From Candidatus Borrarchaeum weybense (GTDB taxonomy: Archaea; Asgardarchaeota; Sifarchaeia; Borrarchaeales; Borrarchaeaceae), in contig JAHQJS010000008.1 of NCBI GenBank assembly GCA_019057385.1, positions 124,001 to 188,000 on the forward strand: a DNA stretch of 64,000 nt, in the 5' to 3' direction. The first letter of the stretch is position 1, and every line of letters starts with the position of its first letter. The notes under the pieces were generated by a model that was not told the DNA's origin, searched no databases, and worked only from the letters and a program-made list of their open reading frames with translations. A program made the translations under genes and the position numbers. Below, in pieces: positions 54,357 to 61,957 of the stretch.

Positions 54357-54505
54357 GTTATGTATTTGAATTCATATCGTATACGATAGGAATATATATA
54401 CATAACGGATAAATAATTGTCCGCGCTAGAAGGAAACCATCTTTTTATATTTACAGAAATACCTTTATGCGCAAGATTGCATAATGATTATAAAATGCAT
54501 AACGG
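54357..54505. promoter_or_regulatory. Divergent tup control region with palindromes
   Basis: Between tupA and tupB lie TATCGTATACGATA (54375-54388), a perfect 14-bp palindrome, flanked by GTTATGTAT (54357-54365) and its inverse ATACATAAC (54398-54406). A further copy of the right arm, ATGCATAACGG, lies at 54495-54505, close to tupB. ATACATAACGG and ATGCATAACGG differ by one base. These fit binding sites for the ModE-like protein encoded downstream. Confidence 0.5.
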
Positions 54506-54546
54506 TTGTTGATCAGGATAGTTGATAGCGGTAGGAATGTGATATA

Positions 54547-55230
54547 ATGGCTATCGGGGAGTCTTTATTAGAAGCGTTTTCAGCTGGCGAGTTATGGCAA
54601 ATCATGTTTCTTTCGTTGCGTGTTTCTGGCACAGCGACATTTTTAGCGGCCTGTTGTGGAATCCCTCTAGGGATGATTCTTGGCTTACGCGTTTATATAG
54701 GTCGTAGGATGATCAATAATTTGGTAAACACAGCAATGGGACTTCCTCCAGTCGTTATTGGATTATTTGTGTTTCTCTTAGTTTCAAGGACCGGGCCATT
54801 AGGTTTTTTAGAACTTTTATATACCCCAACTGCTATGATTGTTGCACAGTGGGTATTGGCCACACCAATTGTTACAGGTATCACCATGGCTGCGGTTCGC
54901 AGTGTTCAAAACAAATATAGAGATACCGCCTTATCGCTGGGTGCAACAGAGACACAACTATGGATCACAATTCTCAAAGAGGCGCGAATATCGATCTTAG
55001 CGGGTATATGCGTTGCATTCGGACAGGCGATTTCTGAAGTCGGTGCTATTATGATAGTGGGCGGTAATATTCGTTTTACTACGCGTGCAATGACAACAGC
55101 AATCGTCCTACAGACCAGAATGGGCCTATTTGGCATGGCAATAGCACTTGGCATAATTCTCATTGTACTTGCCTTCCTTGTTAATCTGATTTTCACGACG
55201 CTGCAGGAAGGAACTGAGGTTGTAAGATGA
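54547..55230 (+). CDS. tupB: Tungstate ABC transporter permease
   Basis: The product has 227 residues with five or six transmembrane segments. The EAA loop, which contacts the ATPase, reads RDTALSLGATETQLWITILKEA near residue 123. MGLPPVVIGLFVFLLVSRTGPLG is typical of TupB/ModB-like permeases. It overlaps the ATPase gene by 4 bp (ATGA). Confidence 0.92.
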   Translation: MAIGESLLEAFSAGELWQIMFLSLRVSGTATFLAACCGIPLGMILGLRVYIGRRMINNLVNTAMGLPPVVIGLFVFLLVSRTGPLGFLELLYTPTAMIVAQWVLATPIVTGITMAAVRSVQNKYRDTALSLGATETQLWITILKEARISILAGICVAFGQAISEVGAIMIVGGNIRFTTRAMTTAIVLQTRMGLFGMAIALGIILIVLAFLVNLIFTTLQEGTEVVR

Positions 55231-55961
55231 CTCTTCTCAAAGTTAGTAATCTGTCTAAAAAATACGTTGAAAAATACGCAATAAAAGATATTTCCTTTGA
55301 ACTTGAACAAAGAAAATTTTTTACACTCATAGGACCTTCTGGCGCCGGAAAAACTACACTTTTACGCCTGATTAACCTTTTAGAGCCACCTACATCTGGA
55401 GAAATCGAATATAATGGATGGTCACTTAAAACATTGCACAAGAAAAAAATGGTAAATGCACGGCGTGAGATGGGTTTTGTGTTTCAGCGTCCTGTTGTTT
55501 TCTCCACGACAGTCAAAGCAAATGTGGCTTATGGTCTCAATTTTCGAAATCTACCTTCTGATGAAATTGAAGAAAGAGTTCATCGCGCACTTGACATGGT
55601 AGGTCTCCATGGATTTGAAGAAAGAAAAGCGTTGACTCTAAGCGGCGGTGAGATCCAGCGAGTGGCACTTGCAAGGACGCTTGCGACTGAGCCAAAAATG
55701 TTATTATTAGACGAAGCCACAGCTGATTTAGATCCCGCAAATGTAGCATTGATCGAAAGTGTGCTTAAAAAATTCAATGAGGAAAAAAAAGTCACAATTA
55801 TTATGGCCACGCATAATTTTTTCCAAGCTAAACGTCTTGGAGCTCTTGTAGGATTCATGATGGGCGGTGAAATGATTGAGATAGGTACCGCTGACCAAAT
55901 CTTTAATCATCCTCAAGATGAGCGTACGGAAGCTTTCATCTCGGGAGAAATGATCTATTAA
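55227..55961 (+). CDS. tupC: Tungstate ABC transporter ATP-binding protein
   Basis: The product has 244 residues. Walker A is GPSGAGKTT (36-44), the Q-loop is GFVFQRP, the signature is LSGGEIQRVALART, Walker B is MLLLDEATADLD and the switch His is in ATHNFFQA. All are intact. There is no C-terminal TOBE domain, unlike ModC; TOBE domains are instead found in the two following genes. Confidence 0.95.
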   Translation: MTLLKVSNLSKKYVEKYAIKDISFELEQRKFFTLIGPSGAGKTTLLRLINLLEPPTSGEIEYNGWSLKTLHKKKMVNARREMGFVFQRPVVFSTTVKANVAYGLNFRNLPSDEIEERVHRALDMVGLHGFEERKALTLSGGEIQRVALARTLATEPKMLLLDEATADLDPANVALIESVLKKFNEEKKVTIIMATHNFFQAKRLGALVGFMMGGEMIEIGTADQIFNHPQDERTEAFISGEMIY

Positions 55962-55982
55962 AATAGCCTGTGTTTGATTAAA

Positions 55983-56657
55983 ATGTCTACCAAAGTTCAA
56001 AGTGACAAAGAAAAGCATGACAAAGAGATTGAAGAAGTAGAAAACGACAATCGCACCTTACTTGAAATCTCACCGAAATTTCGACTGTGGTTAGAACTAG
56101 ATGATGAATCACTTAGTGAGGAAGATAAAGCGTTACTTGGAAAAGGTGGCGCTTTACTTTTGCAAAAAATTTCAGAAACAGGTAGCATTAGCGAAGCTAT
56201 CCGTGATGTCCCCTCTAAACATGGTGCACATAAAAAAACAGGTCTATCCTATCGATATGCTTGGGGTCTTCTAAAGAAGATAAGTACTCGTCTTAAGAAA
56301 CCAATTATTCAAAAATTTCGAGGTGGGCGAAAGGGTGGAGGCTCTGAACTGACTTCAACTGGCGAAGAATTATTACGCTACTACATACGCTTAGAAAATC
56401 TCATTCAGGCAACTTTAGCCGATAAGGAATTGTGGGAGGCGATAAGCCTTAAATTAATCGATAAAAATCGCTTAGAAGGTGAAGTTGTTAGTGTTATGAG
56501 AGATCCTATTGCTGCAAAGGTAAAAATCGAATTAAAAGTTCCCACCGTAATACATTCGTTAATTACTACTGAAGCGGTAGATGATTTAAACCTAAAGGAA
56601 GGAGATACAGTCAAAGCGATAATTAAAGCTCCCCATCTTTACCTTAATGTCGCATAG
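55983..56657 (+). CDS. ModE-like transcription regulator with one TOBE/Mop domain
   Basis: The product has about 224 residues. A charged N-terminal part of about 30 residues is followed by a winged helix of the ModE/LysR type (LLQKISETGSISEAI...GLSYRYAWGLLKKIS...GGRKGGGSELTSTG). A single Mop/TOBE domain (residues 155-224, EGEVVSVMRDPIAAKVKIEL) would bind molybdate or tungstate. Classical ModE has two such repeats; here one is present. It likely senses the oxyanion and controls the tup genes. ATG at 55983 is preferred. Confidence 0.9.
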   Translation: MSTKVQSDKEKHDKEIEEVENDNRTLLEISPKFRLWLELDDESLSEEDKALLGKGGALLLQKISETGSISEAIRDVPSKHGAHKKTGLSYRYAWGLLKKISTRLKKPIIQKFRGGRKGGGSELTSTGEELLRYYIRLENLIQATLADKELWEAISLKLIDKNRLEGEVVSVMRDPIAAKVKIELKVPTVIHSLITTEAVDDLNLKEGDTVKAIIKAPHLYLNVA

Positions 56658-56726
56658 TCGAATTTAATTCCTGAAAAGGAGTTATTCAAATAATTAAATA
56701 GAATACAAACCTTGAGAGGTTGTAGT

Positions 56727-56939
56727 TTGAAAATAAGCGCTAGGAATCAAATTGTGGGTAAAGTCATCAGTATTGAGAAAAAGCAAGTAGCTGCTTCGGT
56801 CAAGATTGAAGTGACCGAACCCGTAACTTTGACTACAGTTATTACTGTTGAAGCAGTCGATGAGTTGAATATAAAACCAGGTGATACTATCGAGGTGGTC
56901 GTGAAAGCCACCGAGGTAATGGTAGCCAAGGAATTGTAA
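56727..56939 (+). CDS. Molbindin (single Mop/TOBE domain)
   Basis: The product has 70 residues and reads as a complete Mop domain: KISARNQIVGKVISIEKKQV, then EVTEPVTLTTVITVEAVDEL and PGDTIEVVVKATEVMV. Molbindins form hexamers that buffer molybdate or tungstate in the cytoplasm. I chose TTG at 56727, six nt after GAGGT; TTG at 56712 would add RGCS and lacks a ribosome-binding site. It follows the ModE-like gene. Confidence 0.92.
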   Translation: MKISARNQIVGKVISIEKKQVAASVKIEVTEPVTLTTVITVEAVDELNIKPGDTIEVVVKATEVMVAKEL

Positions 56940-56957
56940 CTTTAACTTCTCATTAGT

Positions 56958-57788
56958 TTAACTTCTTATTACAGTTCCTACATTTTCCCCGTTAAGAATT
57001 CTGGTGAGAAATCCTTTTTTATGTCCGTTAACAATTTTTATTTCTTTTAAATGCTTAGAGTAAAGAAGTAACTCCACTGCTCTTCTTTCAAGAACCATAT
57101 CCTCCATATCTCTTTCAAGAAGTTCTTCTGCAGTAATTTCACGAATAAGATCAGCATTTGGGTTCACGAATGGGTTTTCAGTATATAGTCCATCCACGTT
57201 TTTCACCATGATACAATTCTTTGCTCCAAGCACCTCAGCAATGAGAACGGCGCCCGTATCAGTTCTATTTGGAGGAATAGATCCTACTTTTGGCGGTTGT
57301 TCATATAGTCCATAGGTCGGAGTGCCATGAATCACTGGCAAGAGTCCAATGGCGAGTAAACTGGATATCTGCAGTAGATCGGCAGTATGTATCCTCACGC
57401 CATCGTATTTCGAGAGGAGAATAGACATCATGATGGCGTTTTGTTCACTAATCTTACCAGCCAATTCTGCTAGTACTCCAGTAGGCATGCCCAACTCGAT
57501 TCCAATATCCATAATATGCCTTACCCTTACGCCACCGCCCGTTACCACCAAAAGTTTGTTCCTCTCGGAAAGTTTTCCAATCTCCTCAACTAAAGGCAGG
57601 ACCACTTCTCTGCCATAATCAATGATTCCATGACCTCCTATCTTTATAATATTCAAGTCTGGGACAATTTTGACTTGAGGGACAACATCAATTTTCTCGA
57701 ACAATCCCTTCCGAACTAGTGATTCTCCCTTTAAACCCGATTCAAGTTCACGGCGCTTTGTCATTTTGATCAACTCAAGATGAGACAT
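56958..57788 (-). CDS. Molybdenum storage protein-like (MosA/MosB, amino-acid kinase fold)
   Basis: The product has 276 residues of the UMP-kinase-like fold. IIKIGGHGIIDYG and VVTGGGVRVRHIMDIGIELG are the nucleotide-binding segments. GVLAELAGKISEQNAIMMS, then PPNRTDTGAVLIAEVLGAK, VKNVDGLYTENP and VVNGHKKGFLTRILNGENVGT match bacterial MoSto subunits more closely than ordinary UMP kinases, which lack the GVLAxL..QNA segment. MoSto is an ATP-driven protein cage that holds many Mo or W atoms as polyoxometalates. It converges with the molbindin gene 18 bp away. It could instead be a fosfomycin-kinase-like or UMP kinase paralogue, but the metal island supports storage. Confidence 0.82.
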   Translation of the reverse strand: MSHLELIKMTKRRELESGLKGESLVRKGLFEKIDVVPQVKIVPDLNIIKIGGHGIIDYGREVVLPLVEEIGKLSERNKLLVVTGGGVRVRHIMDIGIELGMPTGVLAELAGKISEQNAIMMSILLSKYDGVRIHTADLLQISSLLAIGLLPVIHGTPTYGLYEQPPKVGSIPPNRTDTGAVLIAEVLGAKNCIMVKNVDGLYTENPFVNPNADLIREITAEELLERDMEDMVLERRAVELLLYSKHLKEIKIVNGHKKGFLTRILNGENVGTVIRS

Positions 57789-57819
57789 TATTTTATAACT
57801 TATACGGTTAAGTCTTCGC

Positions 57820-57946
57820 TTTTTATATCAGGCAATATAACACTTGATATAATTGTTGTTATATCGATCTAAAAATGACTTGATGCTAACGATAACTTTA
57901 TATGTTTGGCACTCAGATTATATCATGTGATATATCAATTGATATA
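57820..57946. promoter_or_regulatory. Divergent control region with three related palindromes
   Basis: Perfect 16-bp palindrome TATATCAATTGATATA lies at 57931-57946, ATATCA-TG-TGATAT at 57920-57933, and GATATAA (57846-57852) with TTATATC (57859-57865) six bases apart. A further TATATCA half site at 57824-57830 overlaps the TATA box of the storage-protein gene. All share the core TGATATA. The nearby winged-helix gene at 58204 is a candidate binder. Confidence 0.55.
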
Positions 57947-57968
57947 ACAATTGAATGAGGTGAATCAT

Positions 57969-58193
57969 ATGAAAATCTACGTTCGTGAAAGAATGAAAGT
58001 AAAGACTGGAGTAAAAGCACCAAGATTTCGAGTTCTTGCTGTCACAAATGGCTCAGGAACAGACGCCCAACTGAGTTTTCCCACAAGAATGCACCTTAGG
58101 AAAGTAGAACTTGAACAAATTGCTAAGGATGTCGGTGCTGAAATTGTATATCTCCAGCCGATAGCTGAGGCAGAACGAGGAAAAATGAAGTGA
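57969..58193 (+). CDS. Small basic protein of unknown function
   Basis: The product has 74 residues from an ATG at 57969 with GAGGTGA 7 nt before it. It is lysine/arginine-rich with a central TNGSGTDAQLSFPTRMHLRK and a later QIAKDVGAEIVYLQPIAE. No known motif. It lies 10 bp before the winged-helix gene and is co-transcribed with it, downstream of the TGATATA palindromes. Confidence 0.65.
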   Translation: MKIYVRERMKVKTGVKAPRFRVLAVTNGSGTDAQLSFPTRMHLRKVELEQIAKDVGAEIVYLQPIAEAERGKMK

Positions 58194-58203
58194 AGGAAAA
58201 CAC

Positions 58204-58596
58204 ATGACGGCACTCACTGACGATGAGATCTTTGATGCGGCAATACAGATTATGCTTTTCATTGATCGTTCTATTACCATCCACTTTAGTAAAAATACTA
58301 TTCAAGTAAGGTTTCCCACAACGCGAAAGTTGGCGGAGCATTTACAAATCCCACATTACTATGTACTTCCTTATTTCGCCACGATGGAGAAGGACAACCT
58401 GATTATAAGAGTGGAGCGGGTAGGCATCTCTACAACTCAAGCAGGCAGTAAAAAACTGATCGAGTTAATGGCCACCAAATATAAAGAAAAGACTGAATCC
58501 GTTATCGGAACTGCGCTTTTTGAAGAGATTCAAAACCGTGTAATGATTGAAGATCGAACACGAGACCTAACTCTTCCTGAATCAAATAGCGAATAA
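58204..58596 (+). CDS. Winged-helix-like regulator
   Basis: The product has 130 residues. A helix (DEIFDAAIQIMLFIDR) is followed by FPTTRKLAEHLQIPHYYVLPYFATMEKDNLIIRVER, which has the helix-turn-helix and wing layout of archaeal regulators, and a C-terminal helix. No effector domain is visible. With the palindromes upstream of its operon, auto-control is plausible. Confidence 0.65.
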   Translation: MTALTDDEIFDAAIQIMLFIDRSITIHFSKNTIQVRFPTTRKLAEHLQIPHYYVLPYFATMEKDNLIIRVERVGISTTQAGSKKLIELMATKYKEKTESVIGTALFEEIQNRVMIEDRTRDLTLPESNSE

Positions 58597-58671
58597 GGCT
58601 CAGAAGATGAGTATAAACACAAAGCAAAATCCCTTTGGCTCAAGAGCGAGCGTTAGTAAATCAAAAAAATG

Positions 58672-58815
58672 TTATTGAGACTTTAAGCGTTTAATAATTG
58701 GTGGCCTTCCTTTATACAGAATTCGCTGACCACAGTGTGGGCATTTTACGCCAGGCAATGCTTCTGTAAGGTTAATATCAACCTCTTGCTTGCACTTGTA
58801 GCAAGTGTACACCAT
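58672..58815 (-). CDS. rpo12: DNA-directed RNA polymerase subunit Rpo12 (RpoP)
   Basis: This 47-residue protein reads MVYTCYKCKQEVDINL at the start, then GVKCPHCGQRILYK and a basic tail RPPIIKRLKSQ. The CYKC and CPHC pairs form the zinc ribbon of the archaeal Rpo12/eukaryotic Rpb12 family, and the RILYK box after the second pair is diagnostic. It sits at the interface of the two largest subunits. GGTGAA lies before the ATG. It is short and easy to miss. Confidence 0.93.
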   Translation of the reverse strand: MVYTCYKCKQEVDINLTEALPGVKCPHCGQRILYKGRPPIIKRLKSQ

Positions 58816-59000
58816 GTAAGTTCACCATCACTTTTTCTTTCCTAACTCGTTATAAAGATTTCCTTAGATTCAAGTTTACCAAAATACTGTTTATCCCTTT
58901 AGATATGCAATCGAATTTCTTACTTGTATCCGATACGTTATTTAAGAAGTTATCAATTTTATATCATGAGATTCCTTAAACGCAATCTAGAGGCAATTAT

Positions 59001-59600
59001 ATGACCATACACGGATTTTTTGTAGTTGAAAGGGTGAGAGAAGCGTGTATCTATTATTATCGAGAGCCAGACAGCAACCTGAAACTTGATCACTCAACTA
59101 TTGGGCCATTTGCTAGTATTATTGCAAATATTAGTGAAACATTCAGAGCAGACGGTAAAGAAAAACTGCAATTTTTTATCACATCAAATTATAAACTGTC
59201 ATTCGATGTGGATCAAAACTTAATCTGTATTATTGTTGCTTCAGCAGATTACGATGATCTAGAGTTGATCTATTTAATAACACAAATGAGCAATGATATA
59301 AGAGCGTTTTGTTCTCAATATAACGATTTGTCGCAATTTCCAATTAAAAATTATATCTGGCAAGGGCATGTAAGGCATAGCAGTCCTGATAGGGCTTCAA
59401 AAACCATTTTAATGCGACTAGGTGATATTTTACAGGAACTTGATTTCTTGGTCAAAGATGTAGATCTATTGAAGACTTCCTCGAATTATGATAGTTCGAA
59501 TTTGCCAGTAATTTCAGCGATGGAAACATCACTTGAACAGAAGATCTCGCAAGTTCGAGAAAAATTAAAAGAATTGCCCTACGTAGGCGGCGAGTTCTAA
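59001..59600 (+). CDS. Possible longin-fold protein
   Basis: The product has 199 residues. The first 120 have the order of a longin/profilin-like domain: a first strand IHGFFVVERVREACIYYYRE, a helix (PFASIIANISETFRAD), strands around LQFFITSNYKLSFDVDQN and LICIIVASADYDD, and a last helix LIYLITQMSNDIRAFCSQY. A helical C-terminal part with a coiled-coil feel (ETSLEQKISQVREKLKEL) follows. Longin domains occur in eukaryotic and Asgard trafficking proteins. The match is by pattern only. It is preceded by a TATA-like TTTATATCATG and a short gap. Confidence 0.4.
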   Translation: MTIHGFFVVERVREACIYYYREPDSNLKLDHSTIGPFASIIANISETFRADGKEKLQFFITSNYKLSFDVDQNLICIIVASADYDDLELIYLITQMSNDIRAFCSQYNDLSQFPIKNYIWQGHVRHSSPDRASKTILMRLGDILQELDFLVKDVDLLKTSSNYDSSNLPVISAMETSLEQKISQVREKLKELPYVGGEF

Positions 59601-59648
59601 ATTGATAACCTGCCTCCAGGTAGGGTTATGAGTATTGCTTTACTTATC

Positions 59649-60194
59649 TTATACGGTGTTTTCTACATCTACTTCTAGGACAAACTTAGTTTCAGTATGG
59701 CTGATAGCTTGTTCCTCTGTCAATGCGAGTGCGGTCAGTCTTCCAATTTCAGTAAATCTTACTGGAATACCTTTGTTGTCTCTATTTCCTGCACTAATCA
59801 ATCCAGCATTCCTTAGAGCTACGAGATTCCAACGAATTGTCGATGGCGCTACGTTCAACTTTTCGGAGAGTATGCCGATCATTGCTGTCAAAGTAAGAGA
59901 TGCACCATTCATGTTGGCAATTTCTCTAAGAATAGTCTTCTGCTTAGGCGTCAGATTGTCAAAAACAGTTGCGACTATTTTTTCTTGGTATTTTGAAAGT
60001 TTTTCCTCTAATATTTTGTTTTTATGTCTTAAGAAGTAGTGGATAGTCAAAATATCCGAAAGAATAGTTTCAATATCTCCAACAAGTTCAGTATCTGACA
60101 CGATATCCAAGAAAAGTGTTTTTAGCGTTTTTATACGATGCCTAAATTCTATTTGTTCAGAAAAAACTAATTTTTCAATGGAGAACCAATTCAC
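59649..60194 (-). CDS. Winged-helix transcription regulator
   Basis: The product has 181 residues. The N-terminal half is helical (HRIKTLKTLFLDIVSDTELVGDIETIL). The C-terminal half has a helix-turn-helix with LTPKQKTILREIANMNGASLTLTAMIGILSEKL, then APSTIRWNLVALRNAGLISAG, as in ArsR/MarR-like archaeal regulators. It faces the longin-like gene tail to tail with a short inverted repeat (ACCTGCCTCCAGGT, 59608-59621) between that may terminate both. Confidence 0.75.
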   Translation of the reverse strand: MNWFSIEKLVFSEQIEFRHRIKTLKTLFLDIVSDTELVGDIETILSDILTIHYFLRHKNKILEEKLSKYQEKIVATVFDNLTPKQKTILREIANMNGASLTLTAMIGILSEKLNVAPSTIRWNLVALRNAGLISAGNRDNKGIPVRFTEIGRLTALALTEEQAISHTETKFVLEVDVENTV

Positions 60195-60659
60195 CCACTT
60201 AAGGCACCCCCAATTAGACCTCTTTTGAGTCTAACGGATTCTTAGTTAAGGGATTTTGAAAACATATGATACGGGGGGTTTTTTAAAGTTTTTGTAAATG
60301 ATTTTTTGTATGCTATATACCTATATGATACTCTATGTTTAAGTCGCAAAAACATTTTGTATAGTTTGCGGAGGATTTCACTACAAAATTAAAAAGCACC
60401 ATTTTTCAAAATAGTAATTAATTTTATCGAAATAGCGAAGGGGAACGCAAAGATGGATCTTCAACTAAGAATGTTACAAATCTTCTTTGCGAAAACCGGG
60501 AAACTCACGTAAAAAATTGCGATATTTGAGAAATATTTAAATATGATCTATGAGAATATTGTAATGTATCTTCAATACCCTACTATATATTCGCGATTTA
60601 GACTCTCATTGAATAAGAAATTCAAATGAGAATTTCGATAAAAACGAGGCTGTGTTCTC
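60195..60659 (+). promoter_or_regulatory. Upstream region of tfb
   Basis: This 465-bp gap holds no credible gene. A TATA-like ATATTTAAATATG lies at 60532-60545, with the expected start about 25 bp on, so the leader would be near 90 nt. The stretch before it has several T-runs and a GGGGGG near 60273, but no clear repeat. Confidence 0.4.
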
Positions 60660-61619
60660 ATGGTGGAGAGTACTGAATTAACTGAAACTAAATTTACACC
60701 GGGTGTAGCTATTTCTTCTCAAGAATGTATGGAATGCGGTTCAACTGAAATTGTAATGGACTCTATTCGAGGGGAGAGAATTTGTAGTATATGTGGATTA
60801 GTAATTACAGAACATGTGATAGATACTGGTCCTGAATGGAGAGCGTTTACTTCAGATGAACGCAATAAAAGAAGCAGAGTAGGCAGTCCAGTCTCATGCG
60901 TTGTTCCTTCTATGGGACTATCAACTATGATTGGGTGGGAAAATAGAGATATTTATGGCAACAAATTGTCACCAAAAAAACGTGCCCAAATCTATAGATT
61001 GAGAAAATGGCAAATACGAACAAGATCACAAGGTTCTTATGAGCGTAATCTCTCCCACGCTATACGCGAACTAGAAAGACTTTCTAGTCAACTTGGAATT
61101 CACAATGGAGTAAAAGAATCAGCGGCTGTCATCTATCGGCGGGCTATAGAAAAAAAGTTAGTTCGTGGACGTTCAATAGAAGCTATGGTTGCTGCATCTG
61201 TGTATGCAGGTTCACGACTTAGGAAAGTTCCTCGTACCCTGGATGAGATTGCCCAGTGTACACGTGTTAATAAAAAAGAATTAGGTCGTTGCTATCGTTT
61301 AATTCTTCGAGAACTTCATATTTCAATCCCCATAGCCAGTCCAGTTGACTTCATTTCTCGTTTTAGTGAAGAATTAAAAATCTCTGGAAAAACTCAACAA
61401 CGTGCAATAGAAATTCTAAATCAAGCAAAAGAATTTGGAATTACTGCTGGTAAAGATCCAACTGGTCTTGCTGCTGCAGCATTGTATATCTCAAGCATTA
61501 CTGAAGGTGAGAGAAGAACCCAAAGGGAAATTGCAGAAATAGCAAGGATAACTGAAGTTACTGTTCGTAACCGCTACAAGGAAATTGTTAGAGTACTTGG
61601 AATAAAAATAGCTGTCTAG
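60660..61619 (+). CDS. tfb: Transcription initiation factor TFB
   Basis: The product has 319 residues. The zinc ribbon has CMECGS and CSICGL (about residues 21-47), the B-reader region follows with EWRAFTSDERNKRSRVGSP, then two cyclin folds (about 120-210 and 215-310), the second ending in the helix-turn-helix TQREIAEIARITEVTVRNRYKEI. It recruits RNA polymerase to TBP-bound promoters, like TFIIB. It is a full-length copy. Whether others exist elsewhere in the genome cannot be seen here. Confidence 0.96.
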   Translation: MVESTELTETKFTPGVAISSQECMECGSTEIVMDSIRGERICSICGLVITEHVIDTGPEWRAFTSDERNKRSRVGSPVSCVVPSMGLSTMIGWENRDIYGNKLSPKKRAQIYRLRKWQIRTRSQGSYERNLSHAIRELERLSSQLGIHNGVKESAAVIYRRAIEKKLVRGRSIEAMVAASVYAGSRLRKVPRTLDEIAQCTRVNKKELGRCYRLILRELHISIPIASPVDFISRFSEELKISGKTQQRAIEILNQAKEFGITAGKDPTGLAAAALYISSITEGERRTQREIAEIARITEVTVRNRYKEIVRVLGIKIAV

Positions 61620-61663
61620 ATATTATATTAAATGGCATTATCCTTCTTTTTTTTAATTTTATT

Positions 61664-61957
61664 GGCGGGAAGTCCCCTTGCGCCAGCTGGGGGATGAAAG
61701 CCGCAAGGTTTTTATAGTGTTTTGCACAGAAGAGTTCTGATGAATATCGAGAGGAAAGCAGGGATACAAGACTCTTGATAGGAAGGCAGTATGGTGTGAT
61801 TTTGAAACCTGAGGGTTGCTATCACAGAATGCCAAGTGGACAGGCTATTCTCTTTAGAGGGTAATCTGCGACACACAGCCGAACGTAAAACGAAAGTTTC
61901 CCGCAAGGGTTGGGAGGACTCGCAGGAAGCCCCATCTGAAAGGGTGGGGTAGTTCAC
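61664..61957 (+). mobile_element. Internally deleted copy of the tnpB element
   Basis: The left end is GGCGGGAAGTCCCCTTGCGC then CTGGGGGATGAAAGCCGC and the right end is GCAGGAAGCCCCATC then AGGGTGGGGTAGTTCAC. From about 61820 it matches the last part of tnpB and the right end of the element at 45359-46736 (CAGAATGCCAAGTGGACAGG, then AATCTGCGACACACAGCC), but the rest of tnpB is gone. It is a 294-bp MITE-like derivative. Its right end gives the stop codon of the synthetase gene on the other strand. Confidence 0.8.
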
